Positions 50,148 through 57,823 of a stretch of 64,000 nucleotides of DNA are shown here, piece by piece. The notes beneath the pieces were generated by a model. That model was given only the letters and a program-made list of their open reading frames with translations. It was not told the origin of the DNA and ran no database searches. Origin of the DNA: Pseudalkalibacillus sp052246725 (lineage in GTDB: Bacteria; Bacillota; Bacilli; Bacillales; Fictibacillaceae); assembly GCA_052246725.1 (NCBI GenBank), contig JBQQCL010000001.1; one strand, given 5' to 3'. The first letter of the stretch is position 1. Each line of letters begins with the position of its first letter. Both the position numbers and the translations under genes were made by a program.

Positions 50148-50222
50148 CAATCTCTTCCTTCCAATTAAAGCATTTCTCACCTTAGTTTAGAGTATTCGCT
50201 TACCATACTCAACTGTTACACC

Positions 50223-50690
50223 TTACTTTTTAGGTGATGTCAATTCAATATTGATCGGCTGCGGTTGTGGTGGTGCACAGCATAAGGAAAGATCACGCGC
50301 ATCCCCTGCGGATTCGAACTCAGAATCTTCTTTCGTGTAAAAGATCTCCCAGGCATTCCCGTCTGGATCGTAAACCCAAACCTTATCCTGAACAGCATAG
50401 CAACATGTCGTATCCATTTCATCAATTAAAAGCAATCCGGATTCGCGAAGACGTTCACCCATTTTCAATACATCTTCTGTATTGTTCACCTGAAAACCTA
50501 AGTGGTTCAATACACCTTCCTTGTTGTAATCACGGATATTCAACGAAAAATGCAATGCAGGTTCTTCAAGCTCGAACTTCGCATAATTATCCTTCACTTT
50601 CGTAGGCTCAGCACCAAAAAAGCTTTTATAGAATTCAAGAGACTTTTCTAGATCACTGCAGTTTACAGCGACATGCATTCGATTGATCAT
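50223..50690 (-). CDS. arsI: ArsI-like dioxygenase (C-As lyase), VOC family
   Basis: A 155-residue vicinal-oxygen-chelate protein of the ArsI/CadI group. Metal ligands are visible as His in NRMHVAVNCSD (about residue 5), His in GVLNHLGFQV (about 62) and Glu in GNAWEIFY (about 115). The vicinal Cys pair in DTTCCYAVQDKVWVYDPDG (about 96-97) is the trivalent organoarsenical site of ArsI, which cleaves the C-As bond of methylarsenite. A tail LSLCCAPPQPQP adds another Cys pair. GGAG is 8 nt from the ATG at 50690. Fourth gene of the ars operon. Confidence 0.88.
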   Translation of the reverse strand: MINRMHVAVNCSDLEKSLEFYKSFFGAEPTKVKDNYAKFELEEPALHFSLNIRDYNKEGVLNHLGFQVNNTEDVLKMGERLRESGLLLIDEMDTTCCYAVQDKVWVYDPDGNAWEIFYTKEDSEFESAGDARDLSLCCAPPQPQPINIELTSPKK

Positions 50691-50730
50691 GCAAACCTCT
50701 CCTTTATCATTTATTCCAAACCGTTTATAA

Positions 50731-51150
50731 TTATTTTCCTTCTTTCGCGAACGTCTGGATACGTTCACTGATTTCATCACGGACACGTTGGAAGAATGCC
50801 CACTTTTCTTCTTCAGTCCCCTCAGCTTTTGCAGGGTCATCGAATCCCCAGTGGTCACGTTTTACGTGGGGAGGAGTCATTGGGCACTTATCATTTGCAT
50901 CTCCACATAGCGTAACGACAAAATCAGCTTTGTTCAAGATTTCTGGATCGATAATGTCCGATGTTTGATCAGTGATATCGATCTCGACTTCTTTCATCGC
51001 TTTTACCGCGTTCGGGTTAAGACCGTGTGCTTCGATACCAGCAGAATGAACTTCATACTTATCTCCAAGATATTTTTTCCCGAATCCTTCAGCCATCTGA
51101 CTACGGCAAGAGTTTCCTGTACATAGAAAATAGATAATTGGTTTAGACAT
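50731..51150 (-). CDS. arsC: Arsenate reductase (thioredoxin-coupled)
   Basis: A 139-residue low-molecular-weight-phosphatase-like ArsC that reduces arsenate to arsenite. P-loop FLCTGNSCRSQMAEGF (nucleophile Cys10 and Arg16), then the Cys82-equivalent VVTLCGDANDKCPMTPPHVK supplying the second and third redox Cys. Full length for the S. aureus pI258/B. subtilis type. It lies 26 nt after arsB and is followed by arsI 40 nt on. Confidence 0.95.
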   Translation of the reverse strand: MSKPIIYFLCTGNSCRSQMAEGFGKKYLGDKYEVHSAGIEAHGLNPNAVKAMKEVEIDITDQTSDIIDPEILNKADFVVTLCGDANDKCPMTPPHVKRDHWGFDDPAKAEGTEEEKWAFFQRVRDEISERIQTFAKEGK

Positions 51151-51176
51151 TTCACATAACTCCTTTTAGTTAATTT

Positions 51177-52475
51177 TTAAGATATGATCAACAACCAGAT
51201 GTAAAGTCCGGTTAGGGTGATGAACAATGTTGGGATTGTCAGGATGATACCAATTTTAAAATAATAGCCCCAAGAGATTTTAACCCCTTTTAATGAGAGG
51301 ACATGAAGCCATAACAATGTCGCTAGAGATCCAATCGGCGTAATTTTAGGCCCGAGATCTGATCCAATGACATTCGCGTAAATCAATGCTTCACGAATCG
51401 TACCGGAAGTCGCTGTATCTTGAATCGCAAGTGCATCAATCATGACGGTCGGCATGTTGTTCATGATCGATGATAGAATCGCTGCAATGAAGCCCATTGA
51501 TATCGTTGCAATGAACAAGCCTTGATCAGCTGACGCCTCAATCACCGATGCCAACACATCCGTCAAACCTTCGTTCCGAAGACCATAGACGACGACATAC
51601 ATACCGACTGAGAAAAAGACGATCGCCCAGGGCGCCCCTTTTACCACTTTCTTGGTCGCAACTGCAGGACTTTTCTGTGCCATTATCAAGAAGAAGATGG
51701 CAACGATTCCCGCTATGATCGATACCGGAATGCCGAAAAATTCACTCGCAAAGTATCCAACCAACAGTACAGCCAATACCAGCCAGGAAAGACGAAACAT
51801 CTTGTGATCCTTTATGGCATCGACCGGTTTTTTCAGTTGCTTCAAATCATAATCAGCTGGAATGTCTTTTCTAAAATACAGATACAAAACAAGAATACTC
51901 GCTCCGATTGCGAAAAAGTTCGGGACGATCATCCGTGATGCATATTCGACGAAACCGATGTCGAATACATCCGCTGATACGATATTCACCAGGTTACTTA
52001 CGATTAATGGCAGGGAAGTCGTATCTGCAATAAAACCACTTGCCATGATGAATGGCAGGATCATCCGTTCTTTAAAATCAAGAGCTCGAACCATCGCAAG
52101 GACAATCGGTGTCAAAATCAAGGCTGCCCCATCATTCGCGAAGAATGCTGCAACAATCGAGCCGAGAATTGTGACATACACGAACATTTTCAAGCCGTTT
52201 CCTCCAGCAATCCTTGCCATGTGCAAAGCAGACCATTCGAAGAAGCCAATTTCATCGAGGATTAAGGAAATGATGATGATCGCGATGAAGGCAAGTGTCG
52301 CATTCCAAACAATATCGGTAACCGCGATGACATCGCCAAAATCGACAACACCGACAAGTAAAGCTAAAATCGCACCTCCACATGCCGACCAGCCGATTCC
52401 TAATCCTTTCGGCTGCCAGATGACGAGAACTAATGTGACAATAAAAATGAATAATGCTAAGATGACTGATAACAA
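51177..52475 (-). CDS. arsB: Arsenite efflux permease ArsB
   Basis: A 432-residue membrane protein with about 12 segments of the ArsB/NhaD superfamily. Motifs: WNATLAFIAIIIISLILDEI, FANDGAALILTPIVLAMVRA and SSIMNNMPTVMIDALAIQD (the paired helical-hairpin Asn motifs) and IGSDLGPKITPIGSLATLLW. Exports arsenite/antimonite. TTG start with GGAGG 7 nt upstream. A family B repeat sits between it and arsR, inside the operon. Confidence 0.95.
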   Translation of the reverse strand: MLSVILALFIFIVTLVLVIWQPKGLGIGWSACGGAILALLVGVVDFGDVIAVTDIVWNATLAFIAIIIISLILDEIGFFEWSALHMARIAGGNGLKMFVYVTILGSIVAAFFANDGAALILTPIVLAMVRALDFKERMILPFIMASGFIADTTSLPLIVSNLVNIVSADVFDIGFVEYASRMIVPNFFAIGASILVLYLYFRKDIPADYDLKQLKKPVDAIKDHKMFRLSWLVLAVLLVGYFASEFFGIPVSIIAGIVAIFFLIMAQKSPAVATKKVVKGAPWAIVFFSVGMYVVVYGLRNEGLTDVLASVIEASADQGLFIATISMGFIAAILSSIMNNMPTVMIDALAIQDTATSGTIREALIYANVIGSDLGPKITPIGSLATLLWLHVLSLKGVKISWGYYFKIGIILTIPTLFITLTGLYIWLLIIS

Positions 52476-52495
52476 TTCAAAACCTCCAGTTATCC

Positions 52496-52580
52496 TAAAG
52501 AAAACTTGGCGAAATCAAGCTTTAGCGTAGATTAAGCCTTAGTTGCACTTATACTGAAGAAAGTCTATGTACTTTCTTCA
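52496..52580 (+). repeat. Family B repeat, copy 8 (inside the ars operon)
   Basis: TAAAGAAAACTTGGCGAAATC to TACTTTCTTCA. Read leftwards its right end starts TGAAGAAAGTA; that TGA (52578-52580) is the arsR stop codon. The left-end hairpins lie in the arsR-arsB intergenic mRNA. Confidence 0.9.
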
Positions 52581-52922
52581 AGTGCAGCGGATTCGCAGCC
52601 CTGCTTTTTCGAGTGCTTCGAAATGATGCGCCCCATCAGGGACATGCTTCAGGATTTCTTTGATCATAGAGTATCCTTCAAACTCTTTATTAATGGAATA
52701 AAAGATCCATTGTCCTTTTCGTTGTTCTTTTACAAGTCCAGCATCCCGTAATTTTCTGAGGTGTTGACTGATTGCTGGTTGACTCATTTTTAAAATCTCG
52801 ACGAATTCACAAACACAACAGTCCTGCTCGTTGACGAGTGAAATCACCGTAAGCCGTGTTTTATCCCCGAGCAGTTTTAAAACTTGTGCCGCTTTTTCCG
52901 TTTCGATTATTGTCGTTTCCAT
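52578..52922 (-). CDS. arsR: ArsR-family arsenic repressor
   Basis: A 114-residue winged-helix repressor with the As(III) site EQDCCVCEFVEIL (Cys cluster at the alpha3 position) and recognition helix MSQPAISQHLRKLRDAGLVK. GGAGG precedes the ATG by 6 nt. First gene of arsR-arsB-arsC-arsI-hesB-like. Its final residues (RIRCT) and TGA stop come from the junction with family B copy 8, so the tail may differ from relatives. The upstream palindrome differs from that of the 48 kb ArsR. Confidence 0.93.
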   Translation of the reverse strand: METTIIETEKAAQVLKLLGDKTRLTVISLVNEQDCCVCEFVEILKMSQPAISQHLRKLRDAGLVKEQRKGQWIFYSINKEFEGYSMIKEILKHVPDGAHHFEALEKAGLRIRCT

Positions 52923-52949
52923 TAGGATTCACCTCCAACCCAAAATCAT

Positions 52950-52971
52950 TATATAAGTATATTCTTATATA
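52950..52971 (-). promoter_or_regulatory. Operator of the ars operon
   Basis: TATATAAG-N6-CTTATATA, a palindrome 28 nt upstream of arsR. Distinct from the ATCAA-N6-TTGAT boxes at 48 kb, so the two ArsR proteins probably have separate targets. Confidence 0.65.
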
Positions 52972-53048
52972 TGCAATCAATAATTACTTCCCGCAGTAAA
53001 TTATGATACATTATGTTTAGTATTTTCAATAGTCCGTTTTAAATAAAA

Positions 53049-53459
53049 GCTCATTTCTTAAAAGATTGTTGCTTTGGTAGTCATTTTGGTAATGAACCCC
53101 CTTGTGCAAGTCGATTGGAGAGCAAGGTGCGAGACTCCTGCGGGATCAGCGTGCCTACTCCCTGAATAATCTCCTCGCAAGGCATGCGACGAGGAAGCTC
53201 GCTTCGACAGGACTTTCTTGTAGACGCAGGAGCACAAATGCTTCCTTGAAAAGGAGACTCCTGAGGTCGCAAGGCGACGAATGGGCTCACCGCACGCCCC
53301 GCGGAAAGCGAGCATCCTGGAGCGGAAATCAACAACTTTTAAAGAAAACTTGGTGAGACCAAGCCTTTTGTAGGTCGAGCCTTAGTTGCCCTTATACTGA
53401 AGAAAGTATTTTATACTTTCTTTAAGTGCAAGAGCAACAAAGATTTGCGAAAACAGCCT
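53049..53459 (+). repeat. Family A repeat, copy 4 (contains family B)
   Basis: Left end GCTCATTTCTTAAAAGATTG, right end CAAAGATTTGCGAAAACAGCC. Includes the extra GGCATGCGACGAGGAAGCTC stretch shared with copy 1 and a family B element at the same internal site as copies 2 and 5. Fills the gap between arsR and crcB. Confidence 0.88.
53340..53424 (+). repeat. Family B repeat, copy 9 (inside family A)
   Basis: TAAAGAAAACTTGGTGAGACC to TACTTTCTTTA. Nearly identical to copies 2 and 13. Confidence 0.9.
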
Positions 53460-53480
53460 AAATAAATGAGGTGCACGATA

Positions 53481-53870
53481 TTGAATCTATTACTCGTCAT
53501 GATCGGAGGTTTTTTCGGTTCGATCAGCAGATACATGCTTGGTGAGTGGTTGTATACGGAGAATGGTTTTCCGATCGGGACTTTATTTGTCAATTTGGTC
53601 GGGTGCTTTTTTCTGGCCTGGTTTTTGACTTTCATCACTCAAAAGAAATTGGTGTCACCAAATCTATCTTTATTGATCGGCACTGGTTTTACAGGATCCT
53701 TCACCACCTTTTCGACCTTCTCGGTTGAATCGATTCAGCTTCTGCAACATGAACAGATTTTAAGTACAATCGTATATGTAGTGGCAAGCGTGGCTGGTGG
53801 ACTAGCCTTATCCAACTTCGGTTTTAGACTCGCCTACCGGAAAGTCGAAGAAAGAGGTGAAACTGGATGA
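53481..53870 (+). CDS. crcB: Fluoride channel CrcB/Fluc subunit 1
   Basis: A 129-residue four-helix membrane protein. Fluc motifs: GGFFGSISRYMLGEWLY near the N-terminus, GTLFVNLVGCFFLAWFL (Asn of the pore, about 40) and GFTGSFTTFSTFSVESIQL (the Phe-box TTFSTF, about 75). Exports fluoride. TTG start at 53481 with GAGGTG 7 nt upstream; no fluoride riboswitch seen. It overlaps the second crcB by 4 nt, so a heterodimer is likely. Confidence 0.92.
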   Translation: MNLLLVMIGGFFGSISRYMLGEWLYTENGFPIGTLFVNLVGCFFLAWFLTFITQKKLVSPNLSLLIGTGFTGSFTTFSTFSVESIQLLQHEQILSTIVYVVASVAGGLALSNFGFRLAYRKVEERGETG

Positions 53871-54220
53871 TGGCACTAGTCGGGATTGGCGGTTCGATCG
53901 GAGCACTATTCCGCTTTTTAGTCAGCAAATGGATCCCAAGAGAAAGCAATTCATCCTTTCCCTTTGCCACATGGATCGTCAACCTATCGGGTTCGATTAT
54001 CCTTGGCGTATTGGCTGGCCTTTACATATCCAATCAATCCCCACAATGGGTTTGGCATATGTTCGGAATCGGTTTTTGCGGTGCTTTCACAACCTTTTCA
54101 ACGTTCAGTATGGAAATGATGGAGTTGTTGAAAGCGAAGAGGTTCAAGACCGTGAGCATTTATCTGTTTTCATCAATCCTGCTCGGTCTTATAGGAGCGG
54201 CTATTGGTCTTTACATTTGA
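53867..54220 (+). CDS. crcB: Fluoride channel CrcB/Fluc subunit 2
   Basis: A 117-residue partner with the same plan: GIGGSIGALFRFLVSKWIP, ATWIVNLSGSIILGVLA (pore Asn about 42) and GFCGAFTTFSTFSMEMMELL (about 75). Paired crcB genes in Gram-positives form heterodimeric Fluc channels. The start overlaps the previous stop (ATGA). Followed by a terminator. Confidence 0.92.
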   Translation: MMALVGIGGSIGALFRFLVSKWIPRESNSSFPFATWIVNLSGSIILGVLAGLYISNQSPQWVWHMFGIGFCGAFTTFSTFSMEMMELLKAKRFKTVSIYLFSSILLGLIGAAIGLYI

Positions 54221-54267
54221 AGCGCGATCAAAACCGATTTTGCCAAGTTTTCTTGATGGAATTAGGA

Positions 54268-54301
54268 AGCCCTGAACATTTCGTTGTCCAGGGCTTTTTC
54301 T
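54268..54301 (+). terminator. Terminator of the crcB pair
   Basis: AGCCCTG pairs with CAGGGCT across a 13 nt loop, then TTTTTCTTT. A short family B remnant (TTGCCAAGTTTTCTT) lies at 54239. Confidence 0.8.
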
Positions 54302-54310
54302 TTAAATATT

Positions 54311-54378
54311 TAAAGAAGGTTTAAAAGGAAACTAAGGCTTAGCCTGCGCTAGGACCTAGCTTTGCCAAGTTTTCTTTA
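54311..54378 (-). repeat. Family B repeat, copy 10 (inverted, shortened)
   Basis: Ends GCTTTGCCAAGTTTTCTTTA, i.e. the inverted left end. Its TTA (54376-54378) is the TAA stop of the GH18 gene. Confidence 0.8.
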
Positions 54379-55530
54379 TTTTTTGGTCGTAAATTGATCC
54401 TCTAACATCGTCCAGTTTTCAGGAAACTCTTCTCCGAGTACCCAATACGCAAGTCCTCTAAGTTTGTATTCTTTTACAAGATTGAATTTTGCTTGCATGC
54501 TTTGCTCATTTTCAAACCAGACTTCATGTTCTTTTCCTTGATCGTCTTTATATTTAAAATGCGGTGCTTGGGATTTGTTATCGAATTGAACCTCTACATT
54601 TTCTTTGATGGCAAGATCGGCAGCCTCTTTTGGAGACAATCGTTTTGCAAACTTACCACCCTTTTCGTATGGCAAGGTCCAATCATAGCCATAAAGTGGT
54701 GCGCCCATAACAATTTTCTCTGGTGGAATTTTGGATAAAGCATATTCAACTACTTCTCTTACCTGAGGAATCGGAGAAACCGCCATTGGAGGTCCGCCTG
54801 ACCAGCCCCACTCGTATGTCATCAGGATCACATAATCAGCTAGCTCTCCATGACGTTTATAATCATGTGCACCATGCCAGGGACCTGCTTCTTCATCACT
54901 CTTTTTAGGAGCCAGAGCAGTAGAAACGGTGTAACCTGCCTTTTTTACTTGCGGGAGGATTGTGTCAAGAAATCCATTATACAGCTCACGATCCTTTTCG
55001 CGGATATGCTCAAAATCGATGTTTAATGCTTCATATCCTTTTTGTTCCATCGTTGTTAATACGTTTTGGATCAGAGTCTTGTTCGCTTTCTTATCCGTAA
55101 AAATGGTGTGGGCGATATCAGGTGAAAAGTTCCCTTCTGTAAAATTCGTAAGCACCATCATCGGTGTAGCACCAGCTTTTTTCGCCGCTGCAATTGCAGC
55201 ATCATCCTTGATCGAGGTTAAACTTCCGTCGGCCTTGACCTGGTAGCTGAAAAAAGCGACGTTGGACAAGTGTTTGCCAACCTTTTTCACTTCATTGACT
55301 GCTGTATTCGGGTCGATGGGTTCTAAGAATCCGATCGTTTCAATCTGCATTTTACCATGCTTAGTGTCTTGCGGATTGACCTCTTGAATCTTCGTCTCAT
55401 TGGATTCAGGTGACGGATGTGGATTTGCTTCTGTATTTTCAGGACTGGCATTAGAGCCAGGGTTGTTATTGCCGCCACAAGCCGTCAAAACAAGAGATAG
55501 TGAAAATAAGATCATCATTAATTTCTTCAT
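54376..55530 (-). CDS. GH18-family lipoprotein (chitinase/SleL-like)
   Basis: A 384-residue lipoprotein: signal KKLMMILFSLSLVLTACGG with lipobox L-T-A-C (Cys about 18), an Asn/Pro/Glu-rich linker, then a GH18 barrel (about 60-380). The catalytic motif GYEALNIDFEHI (Glu about 182) is the D-x-D-x-E variant; YEWGWSGGPPMAVSPI and LRGLAYWVLGEEFP match the YdhD/YaaH (spore cortex) side of the family. GGAG is 8 nt before the ATG at 55530. The stop codon belongs to a family B repeat. Probably outside the cell, acting on peptidoglycan or chitin-like glycans. Confidence 0.88.
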   Translation of the reverse strand: MKKLMMILFSLSLVLTACGGNNNPGSNASPENTEANPHPSPESNETKIQEVNPQDTKHGKMQIETIGFLEPIDPNTAVNEVKKVGKHLSNVAFFSYQVKADGSLTSIKDDAAIAAAKKAGATPMMVLTNFTEGNFSPDIAHTIFTDKKANKTLIQNVLTTMEQKGYEALNIDFEHIREKDRELYNGFLDTILPQVKKAGYTVSTALAPKKSDEEAGPWHGAHDYKRHGELADYVILMTYEWGWSGGPPMAVSPIPQVREVVEYALSKIPPEKIVMGAPLYGYDWTLPYEKGGKFAKRLSPKEAADLAIKENVEVQFDNKSQAPHFKYKDDQGKEHEVWFENEQSMQAKFNLVKEYKLRGLAYWVLGEEFPENWTMLEDQFTTKK

Positions 55531-55593
55531 CAGAACAACTCCTCTAAAATGTTTCGTGTCCTTAGGTTTTGTAACGGTAAGAGGAGTTATGCA

Positions 55594-55680
55594 CATAAAG
55601 AAAACTTGGCATAATCAAGCTTAAGCGTAGATTATGCCTTAGTTGCACTTATGCCATGAGGCGTAAAGAAAACTTGGCAT
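55594..55680 (+). repeat. Family B fragments, copies 11 and 12
   Basis: TAAAGAAAACTTGGCATAATC up to GTTGCACTTATGCC (55594-55654, right end missing), then a second left end TAAAGAAAACTTGGCATAG (55664) cut off by family A copy 5. Confidence 0.75.
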
Positions 55681-55859
55681 AGTGGGCTCACCGCAAGCCC
55701 CGCGGAAAGCGAGCATCCTGGAGCGGAAATCAACGACTTTTAAAGAAAACTTGCCGAGACCATGCCTTTTGTAGGTCGAGCCTTAGTTGCCCTTATACTG
55801 AAGAAAGTATTTTATACTTTCTTTAAGTGCAAGAGCAACAAAGTTTGCGAAAACAGCCT
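55681..55859 (+). repeat. Family A repeat, copy 5 (left-truncated, contains family B)
   Basis: Begins GTGGGCTCACCGCAAGCCCC, continues GAGCATCCTGGAGCGG, is interrupted by family B (55741-55825) at the usual site, and ends CAAAGTTTGCGAAAACAGCC. Confidence 0.85.
55741..55825 (+). repeat. Family B repeat, copy 13 (inside family A)
   Basis: TAAAGAAAACTTGCCGAGACC to TACTTTCTTTA. Confidence 0.9.
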
Positions 55860-55863
55860 AAGT

Positions 55864-55892
55864 AAAAAAAGCCGCTGATGTGTATCAACGAC
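55864..55892 (-). terminator. Terminator of the kinase-like gene
   Basis: On the minus strand GTCGTTGAT pairs with ATCAGCGGC (G-U allowed), followed by seven T. Confidence 0.8.
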
Positions 55893-55898
55893 TTTCGA

Positions 55899-56516
55899 TC
55901 AATCGGTAAGTTCTTTTGAACGGAGTGGCACAATAACTTTTTTATAATAGAGCGCAATGAGTTCAATGAGCCCCCTCGGAATTTTCTTTAAAGATAACCT
56001 CTTATAAAAACGGTGATAGCCACGTTTCAGATCATCCCATTGACGACACTTTTTATCTTGCGTGAAACGTACTACATCGATCACCTTGACTGCCCCATCC
56101 GTTGTAAAAATGAGATTTCGCAGGTGGATGTCCGATGGATTAAGACCTTTTGATCTGGCAAAATCCAATGCTTCATCCACTTTGTCGATCATGTCATCTG
56201 TGATCGGAATCCCTTTTTGTAAACATTCATAAAAGGTATGACCTTCAATATACTCCATTACAATAAAATCCGGTCCAACATCATAGATTTCTGGAAAGAA
56301 TGGTGAACCGCTAAGTCTCTTGTATATTTCGCCTTCCTGCTTTGCAAGATCAGCAAATTGAGTAAAAAACACTTTCACTGCAGTGTTATATCTTTCATCC
56401 TTAAATACAAACGCACTTCTGCCTTTTCCGACCAATGTATACTCAGATGGCTTTTGAACCACTTGATCGGATTGAATGATAATCTGACCCGCTGGATTTG
56501 GAGGTGTAATTTGCAT
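55899..56516 (-). CDS. RIO/YrzF-like small protein kinase
   Basis: A 205-residue kinase-fold protein. GKGRSAFVFKDERYNTAVKV gives the P-loop and ATP Lys (about 47); FIVMEYIEGHTFYECL the hinge; PSDIHLRNLIF (about 135) the catalytic-loop Asp-x4-Asn; and VKVIDVVRFTQD the metal-binding Asp. It is short and lacks an accessory domain, like B. subtilis YrzF. Substrate unknown. Cytosolic. Confidence 0.82.
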   Translation of the reverse strand: MQITPPNPAGQIIIQSDQVVQKPSEYTLVGKGRSAFVFKDERYNTAVKVFFTQFADLAKQEGEIYKRLSGSPFFPEIYDVGPDFIVMEYIEGHTFYECLQKGIPITDDMIDKVDEALDFARSKGLNPSDIHLRNLIFTTDGAVKVIDVVRFTQDKKCRQWDDLKRGYHRFYKRLSLKKIPRGLIELIALYYKKVIVPLRSKELTD

Positions 56517-56658
56517 AGCAAGACCTCTCTCTACTTTTTATCGTTCTAATGATCTTGAAATAGAATTCGTCTCCATTTGGTATTTTAGGACTATTTATTG
56601 TGAGAAGTAGTATTAAAGGCACTTAACCAATTTATGAAAGTCTTGTCCAATTACCCAA

Positions 56659-56686
56659 ACAAGCCTTGTAGTACAAGCATAGGATA
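56659..56686 (+). promoter_or_regulatory. SigK-like promoter of the YjcZ-type gene
   Basis: AAAC at 56657-56660 and CATAGGATA at 56678-56686 with 17 nt between AC and CATA, matching the SigK pattern (AC-N16/17-CATA-N3-TA). Suggests mother-cell expression. Confidence 0.5.
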
Positions 56687-56719
56687 ATACTATCTTATGG
56701 TGAATAAGGAGGTTATTTC

Positions 56720-56872
56720 ATGAGTGATGCAGTAGGTGGTGTAAATACAGGAAAAGTAGCAGTATTGATTCTGATCCTGTTCATACTTCTTGTAATCGTC
56801 GGAGCAGCAGCTTCTAGACCAAGACGTCGTCGCGGCTTTTGCGGTGGTGGTGGATTCGGCTGGGGCTGGTAA
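56720..56872 (+). CDS. YjcZ-family small sporulation protein (50 aa)
   Basis: SDAVGGVNTGKVAVLILILF leads into one hydrophobic helix (to VIVGAAASR), then PRRRRGFCGGGGFGWGW. Single membrane segment followed by a Gly/aromatic tail is the hallmark of YjcZ/SscA-type spore proteins. RBS AAGGAGG is 7 nt from the ATG, a SigK-like promoter lies upstream and a terminator downstream. Confidence 0.8.
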   Translation: MSDAVGGVNTGKVAVLILILFILLVIVGAAASRPRRRRGFCGGGGFGWGW

Positions 56873-56875
56873 TAG

Positions 56876-56900
56876 AAAGGGGTTTTACCTACCCCTTTTT
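56876..56900 (+). terminator. Terminator of the YjcZ-type gene
   Basis: AAAGGGGT pairs with ACCCCTTT around a short loop, followed by TTTATT. Confidence 0.7.
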
Positions 56901-56908
56901 ATTGTACT

Positions 56909-57055
56909 TAAAGAAAGGATAAAATACTTTCTTCAGTAAATGAGTACAAGCTGGCGGCTTCGGAAGAAAAACACCGCACGAAGGAAAAGCAATTGCTTTT
57001 TTAAGGAACTAAGGCTCAGCCTGCGCCAAGGCTTGTCTTTGCCAGGTTTTCTTTA
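56909..57055 (-). repeat. Family B repeat, copy 14 (inverted, long form)
   Basis: Inverted; contains the same extra block as copy 4 (AAAGCAATTGCTTTTCCTTC, CTTCCGAAGCCGCCAGCTTG when read on the minus strand). 147 nt. Confidence 0.88.
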
Positions 57056-57108
57056 TTTATACAGAACTATTCAAAATGAGGTTTATTATACATAAAAAAG
57101 GATAAGTT

Positions 57109-57528
57109 CTATTTCACAATCATGACCGGGCAATGGACTCGCTTAGCAACCTTGTGGCTGACACTCCCCAATACCATCTCCTGAAATGTATTCAGTCCTC
57201 TGCTGCCGATGACAACCAGGTCATAGGTATTTTCATTTGCATACTTCACGATTGTTGGGCCAGGTTCGCCCCTCAGGACCTTTATTTCATATGGAATCTC
57301 ATTTTTCACGAGAACTTCCTCCGTATTCTGCAGTCTTCTTTTACGTTTTTCTTCAATCGCTTCTTTGCTCCCTTCTGATAAAACATCTGTTTTTGACGTA
57401 GCGCCATCAATTACATAAACGATCGTCACTTTCGCTTTTTCGTCGCCTTTTGCAATGAAGCTTGCTTTCTCTGCTGCTCGCATAGCGTGCTCTGAACCAT
57501 CTGATGCTAATAGGATCCGTGTAAACAT
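57109..57528 (-). CDS. Universal stress protein (UspA family)
   Basis: A 139-residue ATP-binding-type Usp: ILLASDGSEHAMRAAEKA at the N-terminus (Asp for nucleotide) and the C-terminal VIGSRGLNTFQEMVLGSVSHKVAKR region (G-x2-G-x9-G-S). RBS GGGGAGG. Divergent from the SulP gene, a pairing often seen and suggestive of co-function in stress or ion homeostasis. Confidence 0.92.
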   Translation of the reverse strand: MFTRILLASDGSEHAMRAAEKASFIAKGDEKAKVTIVYVIDGATSKTDVLSEGSKEAIEEKRKRRLQNTEEVLVKNEIPYEIKVLRGEPGPTIVKYANENTYDLVVIGSRGLNTFQEMVLGSVSHKVAKRVHCPVMIVK

Positions 57529-57823
57529 GTTTTCCTCCCCAATACGTTACAGTAAATTGTGTGTTATGGTAATCTGATTTTCTCACTTTTTCATTGATTT
57601 TACAATTTTCAAACTTTATCATATTGACGAATTTCTAAGATTGTTCTATGAGACAGAGAATTCAGGTGAAAATTGGAGATTTCAGCAGAAGAATCCGCTT
57701 TCCTGGTATTACCTTTCGTTTACAAACGGTGTTATAATCCGTATGTTCACAACGGCCCCGACTTTCATGAGAGTTGAAAGTCATTCATTTTAATATATAG
57801 AAAGAGAGAGGTGCTTTAAGTCT

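Noticed and set aside
53459..53481. Fluoride riboswitch in front of the crcB pair
   Set aside because: The upstream sequence is entirely repeat A/B; no conserved fluoride-aptamer core was seen.
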